Shown piece after piece: positions 61,225-64,000 of a DNA stretch of 64,000 nucleotides. The notes under the pieces were generated by a model. The model was not told the origin of the DNA. It was given only the letters and a program-made list of their open reading frames with translations, and did no database searches. The position numbers and the translations under genes are program-made. The stretch covers positions 1-64,000 of the forward strand of contig CALXLS010000001.1 of the NCBI GenBank assembly GCA_944389265.1, given 5' to 3'. Within the stretch, counting starts at the first letter, position 1. Each line of letters opens with the position of its first letter. The stretch comes from an uncultured Alphaproteobacteria bacterium (GTDB lineage Bacteria; Pseudomonadota; Alphaproteobacteria; Rs-D84).

Positions 61225-61371
61225 ATGAAAAAAGTTATTCTCGGTGTTTTCGTTGCGTTGGCTTTGGCGGGTTGTGGTCAGGTATATGATCGTGAACCAG
61301 TCGGTGTCGGATACGATAATAACGAACTGAAACTTAGCCCTTGCGCTTGCATAATGGTATATCAGGCTTAA
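61225..61371 (+). CDS. Small lipoprotein (VirB7-like position)
   Basis: A 48-residue product with an AGGGGG ribosome site and a textbook lipoprotein signal: MKKVILGVFVALALAGC, so the mature part has about 31 residues including a CAC pair. Its size and its place before two VirB8-like genes recall VirB7 lipoproteins of type IV secretion systems. Sequence is too short to prove homology. It lies under its own TTGACG/TATAAT promoter and probably leads the four-gene operon. Confidence 0.75.
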   Translation: MKKVILGVFVALALAGCGQVYDREPVGVGYDNNELKLSPCACIMVYQA

Positions 61372-61401
61372 GACTTTATTTTACCAGAGGGAGGGAAATC
61401 T

Positions 61402-62103
61402 TTGGACTATCCAAGCAGTTTTGAAACGCCTGCTTTCCCTGCGGGAAAACGCATAGCCGTTTCCCGCTTTATGGCTATTGGTATATCGGTTTTATTTCTG
61501 ATTATAATATTTATGTGTGGTATCTTGTTTTGGGTGTCACGTTCACAGAAAATTGATCCTTTCCTAGTTTCTATAAATAACGTGACGGGTCAATGGATTG
61601 ATGTAGGTCATTCTCATGGTAATTCACCTTTTGAATACTCTACAACACGTACAATGCAGGAATCCGTCGTCGGAAATTTTGCAGCAAAATGGTTCCTTAT
61701 TTCAGAAGATGCAGAAAATAATGATGCTCTATGGAAAACTTGCGAAAGAAATGTTGACTGCATAGGTGAAAATACACCCGCATATGGAATAAATGATTGC
61801 GCAATATTCTGCATGACTAGCGAAGAATTGTTCTCTCGGTTCGTGTACGATATTGTACCAGACTATCAAAATAGATTCGCAAATGGTGAACGTTGGACTC
61901 TGGATAAAGCAAATATTCAAATAGAACCCGCTAGCACAGTTTCTGATGTCGGTGGTACTTGGTTACTACGTGCAAATATCCAATCCAATATATCAGAAGA
62001 TATTAATATCGTTGCTTTTGTAAAAGTTGCAAGAAATGTCACTTTTTATCCACAAAACTTGGGGTACTATGTGGCGGACTTTAACGCGTATAAGATAAAT
62101 TAA
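61402..62103 (+). CDS. VirB8-like membrane protein
   Basis: A 233-residue protein starting at TTG with GAGGGAGGG upstream. One membrane helix (about 23-47) is followed by a periplasmic domain with the VirB8/NTF2-like pattern: TTRTMQESVVGNFAAKWFLI near residue 74, then cysteines in CERNVDC and CAIFC, and a beta-rich end. VirB8 proteins scaffold type IV secretion channels. No other T4SS genes are in the window. The last base of its stop overlaps the next start. Confidence 0.7.
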   Translation: MDYPSSFETPAFPAGKRIAVSRFMAIGISVLFLIIIFMCGILFWVSRSQKIDPFLVSINNVTGQWIDVGHSHGNSPFEYSTTRTMQESVVGNFAAKWFLISEDAENNDALWKTCERNVDCIGENTPAYGINDCAIFCMTSEELFSRFVYDIVPDYQNRFANGERWTLDKANIQIEPASTVSDVGGTWLLRANIQSNISEDINIVAFVKVARNVTFYPQNLGYYVADFNAYKIN

Positions 62104-62744
62104 TGAGAAAGTTGATTATGTTCTTTGCCGGTGTGGTTTTATTAGCGCTAACATTCTTAGCGCTGTACATAACTGGTGCAATATATGATGCAGGTAAAAA
62201 CTTAACTATTCAACCTTATTTCTTTCAACCCAATAATTTATCAGAACGCCGTTTAGGAAAACCTTTGACCGCAGAAGAAATCGGTGACAGTAAATTTATG
62301 GATATGTTGGTGCGTAAATATGTAAATGAATATTTTTATGCCGCACCAGACCCAGAAAACCTTGCACGCAGAACTCGTGGTGATAGTACGTTGGCAAAAT
62401 TGTCTTCCGCAACTGTATTCAAAGAATGGCAAAACACAGAAGGTCAAACAATTCAGAAACTGGCAGAAGACAGGTCTTTACGAACAGTTAGTATTATCGA
62501 TGAAATTTATAAACCATCAGGCAGTGACTATTGGATTATAAATTATGAATTAAAAATATGGTCAAAGCCTAACGATTTTTCTATAATACCAGAAACAAGT
62601 CGCGGAATACTGTATATGAAAATTATATACGAACCAGGTATGCGTAAAGACGTTGACTTGAAAACGATACACGACTTCCTAGAAGAAGGTGGCGACCCTG
62701 CGGTAGTGTTCCAGTTCAAAGTCCAAGAGGTAATTCGAGGTTAG
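62103..62744 (+). CDS. Second VirB8-like membrane protein
   Basis: A 213-residue protein whose ATG overlaps the preceding stop (TAATG). An N-terminal membrane helix (about 5-27) precedes a periplasmic NTF2-like domain with LVRKYVNEYFYAAPDPENL near residue 70 and WIINYELKIWS near 157, the VirB8 core pattern. Two VirB8 paralogues in tandem with a small lipoprotein suggest a reduced or split secretion apparatus. The assignment rests on fold pattern, not on strong motif identity. Confidence 0.65.
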   Translation: MRKLIMFFAGVVLLALTFLALYITGAIYDAGKNLTIQPYFFQPNNLSERRLGKPLTAEEIGDSKFMDMLVRKYVNEYFYAAPDPENLARRTRGDSTLAKLSSATVFKEWQNTEGQTIQKLAEDRSLRTVSIIDEIYKPSGSDYWIINYELKIWSKPNDFSIIPETSRGILYMKIIYEPGMRKDVDLKTIHDFLEEGGDPAVVFQFKVQEVIRG

Positions 62745-62748
62745 CAAA

Positions 62749-63531
62749 ATGACAAAAAAACTTACTTATCTTATTAGCGTTTTCTGTGTATTTGCTTTGC
62801 CTTGCAATGCCGCAACTGATGACGCTTTTGATTTCAGCAACTTCGCAATTACAGAAAGTTCAGATGCTGATTTAACCACAGAATCTGTATCTATTAACCT
62901 AGATGCAGAACCCGCAAATGTAAGCGGTTTTGATATCGCAGGTGTTATGCTGGGTATGCCATTCGAAGATGTAGAAACTTTGTTCTTTAAAGCAAAGGGA
63001 CTGTACGCCCCCCGCAAAGACAATAGTATAATCTATACCATACAAAAAGACTGGAAATATAATCTTGATTATGAATGCCGTCAGCAAGGCATATACCCCC
63101 CTGCAGAACTTGAACAATGCATAAACACTTTGGCAAAAAATCGCGGGTTGTTATACGCATCTGAATTACACTTGGTGCGCGAAAATACAGGTGAAACACT
63201 TGTAATCTATTTTACAAGTAATGCGACGGATAATCTTGTCTGGCGTATAGTTTATACAAATGATGTTAATGATATAGAAGGTGCACACGAAAAATTTGAA
63301 AACCAACGCGAAAAGAAAATCTTGGCGTTCTGGCAGAACGTTCTGGATAAATACGGTGCCCCTAATTCAGGCACCGATAAATGGATTTCAACAAATAATT
63401 CTTATGACCCAATGATGACGGCTTATTATGGCTCTTTGGACTTGGTTGATATGGGTCGCTGGACATCAGATGTCGCAAAGAATGTTCAGCAAGCACGCGA
63501 AAATTTCCAGGCCAAGCCTTATGCTTTTTAA
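62749..63531 (+). CDS. Exported protein of unknown function in the VirB8-like cluster
   Basis: A 260-residue protein with a signal peptide (cleavage after CNA, about 21). The mature part has an acidic, Ser/Thr-rich lead, then FDIAGVMLGMPFEDVETLFF near residue 65, a pattern common in periplasmic proteins that begin with a GxxxGM helix. Two cysteines in CRQQGIYPPAELEQC near 110 may form a disulfide. Family not recognised. It is co-transcribed with the two VirB8-like genes and probably acts in the periplasm with them. Confidence 0.65.
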   Translation: MTKKLTYLISVFCVFALPCNAATDDAFDFSNFAITESSDADLTTESVSINLDAEPANVSGFDIAGVMLGMPFEDVETLFFKAKGLYAPRKDNSIIYTIQKDWKYNLDYECRQQGIYPPAELEQCINTLAKNRGLLYASELHLVRENTGETLVIYFTSNATDNLVWRIVYTNDVNDIEGAHEKFENQREKKILAFWQNVLDKYGAPNSGTDKWISTNNSYDPMMTAYYGSLDLVDMGRWTSDVAKNVQQARENFQAKPYAF

Positions 63532-63558
63532 GTTTGGTTAAGTACTGTTTCTTTTTCC

Positions 63559-63587
63559 TTTACAATTTTGATTAAAGCATCTACAAT
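63559..63587 (+). promoter_or_regulatory. Promoter of a candidate small RNA
   Basis: TTTACA (63559-63564) and TACAAT (63582-63587), 17-bp spacer, predicting a start near 63594 with no coding frame following. Confidence 0.7.
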
Positions 63588-63593
63588 TAGCGT

Positions 63594-63820
63594 GGATTTC
63601 AATAGGTATTGAAGTTCGGGACTTAGAAACTCCCAGCATTTATGTCCGATGCGAAAGCGTCGTTGATAAAAAATGATGCATTCGCATCGTTATAATCCCG
63701 GCAAACTGGTCGGGAAGCCGTTGGTTATACAACAGGGCTTGCCCAAAGGCCAAACGGGGTCATCTGACATAAATGACGTTTCTAACTTCCCGACCGCCAA
63801 ATTTGAATGGCGGTTTTTCT
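63594..63820 (+). ncRNA. Candidate structured RNA, promoter to terminator, about 227 nt
   Basis: The segment has its own promoter and ends in an intrinsic terminator (63793-63799/63808-63814, then T-run). A 10-bp stem pairs 63708-63717 with 63786-63795. Within it lie smaller hairpins such as GTTG/CAAC and GTCAT/ATGAC. The 5' arm of this stem can instead pair locally as TCCCG/CGGGA (63696-63700/63711-63715), and its 3' arm overlaps the terminator's left arm by 3 bases. Two mutually exclusive folds suggest a switch, but a constitutive small RNA is as likely. I do not recognise the family. Confidence 0.6.
63793..63820 (+). terminator. Intrinsic terminator of the candidate small RNA
   Basis: Stem ACCGCCA/TGGCGGT (63793-63799/63808-63814), 8-base loop, then five T with a short T-rich tail. 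Confidence 0.88.
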
Positions 63821-63851
63821 TTACCTTATGTTTCCGACTTTATTCCCAAAC

Positions 63852-63927
63852 GGGTGGATGCGCATGGTCATATATTGAAAACCAGCGGAATTAGAAAAAA
63901 GTTTTCTGATTGTTTGAACGTCCACCC
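63852..63927 (+). promoter_or_regulatory. Folded leader before the family 2 glycosyltransferase gene
   Basis: Stem GGGTGGA/TCCACCC (63852-63858/63921-63927) encloses a 10-bp hairpin (63889-63898/63902-63911) and a smaller GGT/ACC pair, giving a junction-like fold 23 bases before the start codon. Function unknown. Confidence 0.45.
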
Positions 63928-63949
63928 CCAAAAGTAAAAGGTAAAACCT

Positions 63950-64000
63950 ATGCCAAAAGTATCTGTTTTAACTCCGATTTATAATACCAACCCAGAATTC
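63950..64000 (+). CDS. Family 2 glycosyltransferase, N-terminal fragment (cut by window end)
   Basis: The first 17 codons read MPKVSVLTPIYNTNPEF, the start typical of GT2 glycosyltransferases (VSVLTPIYN strand and nucleotide-sugar loop). AAAGG lies before the ATG. The rest lies beyond the window. Confidence 0.85.
   Translation, partial: MPKVSVLTPIYNTNPEF

Noticed and set aside
1-64000. CRISPR arrays or transposon inverted repeats
   Set aside because: No regularly spaced repeats and no transposase gene were seen on either strand.

Overview
The window is AT-rich DNA with short intergenic gaps and compact operons. The best clue to the host is the block frr-uppS-cdsA-rseP-bamA (55766-61131). 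Together with RNase PH, a YcgN-type Cys-cluster protein, an RNase E/G with an acidic insert in its S1 domain, a BepA-like protease and UPF0104/MprF-like and TcdA genes, it points to a Gram-negative, probably alphaproteobacterial, host-associated or fermentative bacterium (acetate kinase is present). Species cannot be named from the sequence alone.

Region 1 (1 to about 16630) is an integrated mobile element. It carries a P4-type tyrosine integrase, an AlpA/Xis-like HTH gene, an HNH endonuclease, GCTACC repeats near both ends and, at its right edge, a decayed 3' half of tRNA-Asn. Its cargo is defence-like: a complete type I R-M system (hsdM-hsdS-hsdR), a second methylase/specificity fusion with a small partner behind a promoter flanked by two identical operators, and an AAA/DUF4143 ATPase with a nuclease-like partner behind its own repeat-flanked promoter. 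About 500 bp between the Xis-like gene and a small phage-like gene is noncoding and dense in predicted hairpins.

Region 2 (16656-25626) holds a TetR-regulated six-gene redox/detoxification operon (flavodoxin, dienelactone-hydrolase-like, cyclophilin-like, CMD-cupin lipoprotein, DUF362). Beside it is a Slam-type surface-lipoprotein export locus: an outer-membrane Slam-like protein and two TbpB-barrel-like lipoproteins, one in its operon and one divergent.

Region 3 (25632-34098) is an eight-gene minus-strand surface-glycan operon: nucleotidyltransferase-kinase fusion, HAD phosphatase, mannose-6-P isomerase, ribulose-5-P epimerase, acyltransferase, two glycosyltransferase-like proteins and an MsbA-like ABC exporter. 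DUF378, TcdA and TatD genes follow.

Region 4 (36129-40804) is the most unusual part. It has two consecutive DNA methyltransferase/nuclease pairs (a cytosine-C5 MTase and an EcoRI-type adenine MTase). In each pair the nuclease is a phospholipase-D-family enzyme that begins with a clear signal peptide. The two nucleases have nearly identical catalytic halves and divergent N-terminal halves. This looks like a pair of exported restriction-type nucleases, each with its own modification enzyme. A VanX-like dipeptidase follows.

Region 5 (40833-64000) is mostly chromosomal housekeeping: tRNA-Lys, an MFS transporter, an unrecognised 803-residue protein beside an Mtd-like tail-fibre protein, ackA, bepA, recG, rph, an RNase E/G gene, tRNA-His and tRNA-Ala, and the frr-to-bamA block. 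It ends with a VirB7/VirB8-like orphan cluster, a promoter-to-terminator candidate small RNA, and the start of a family 2 glycosyltransferase.
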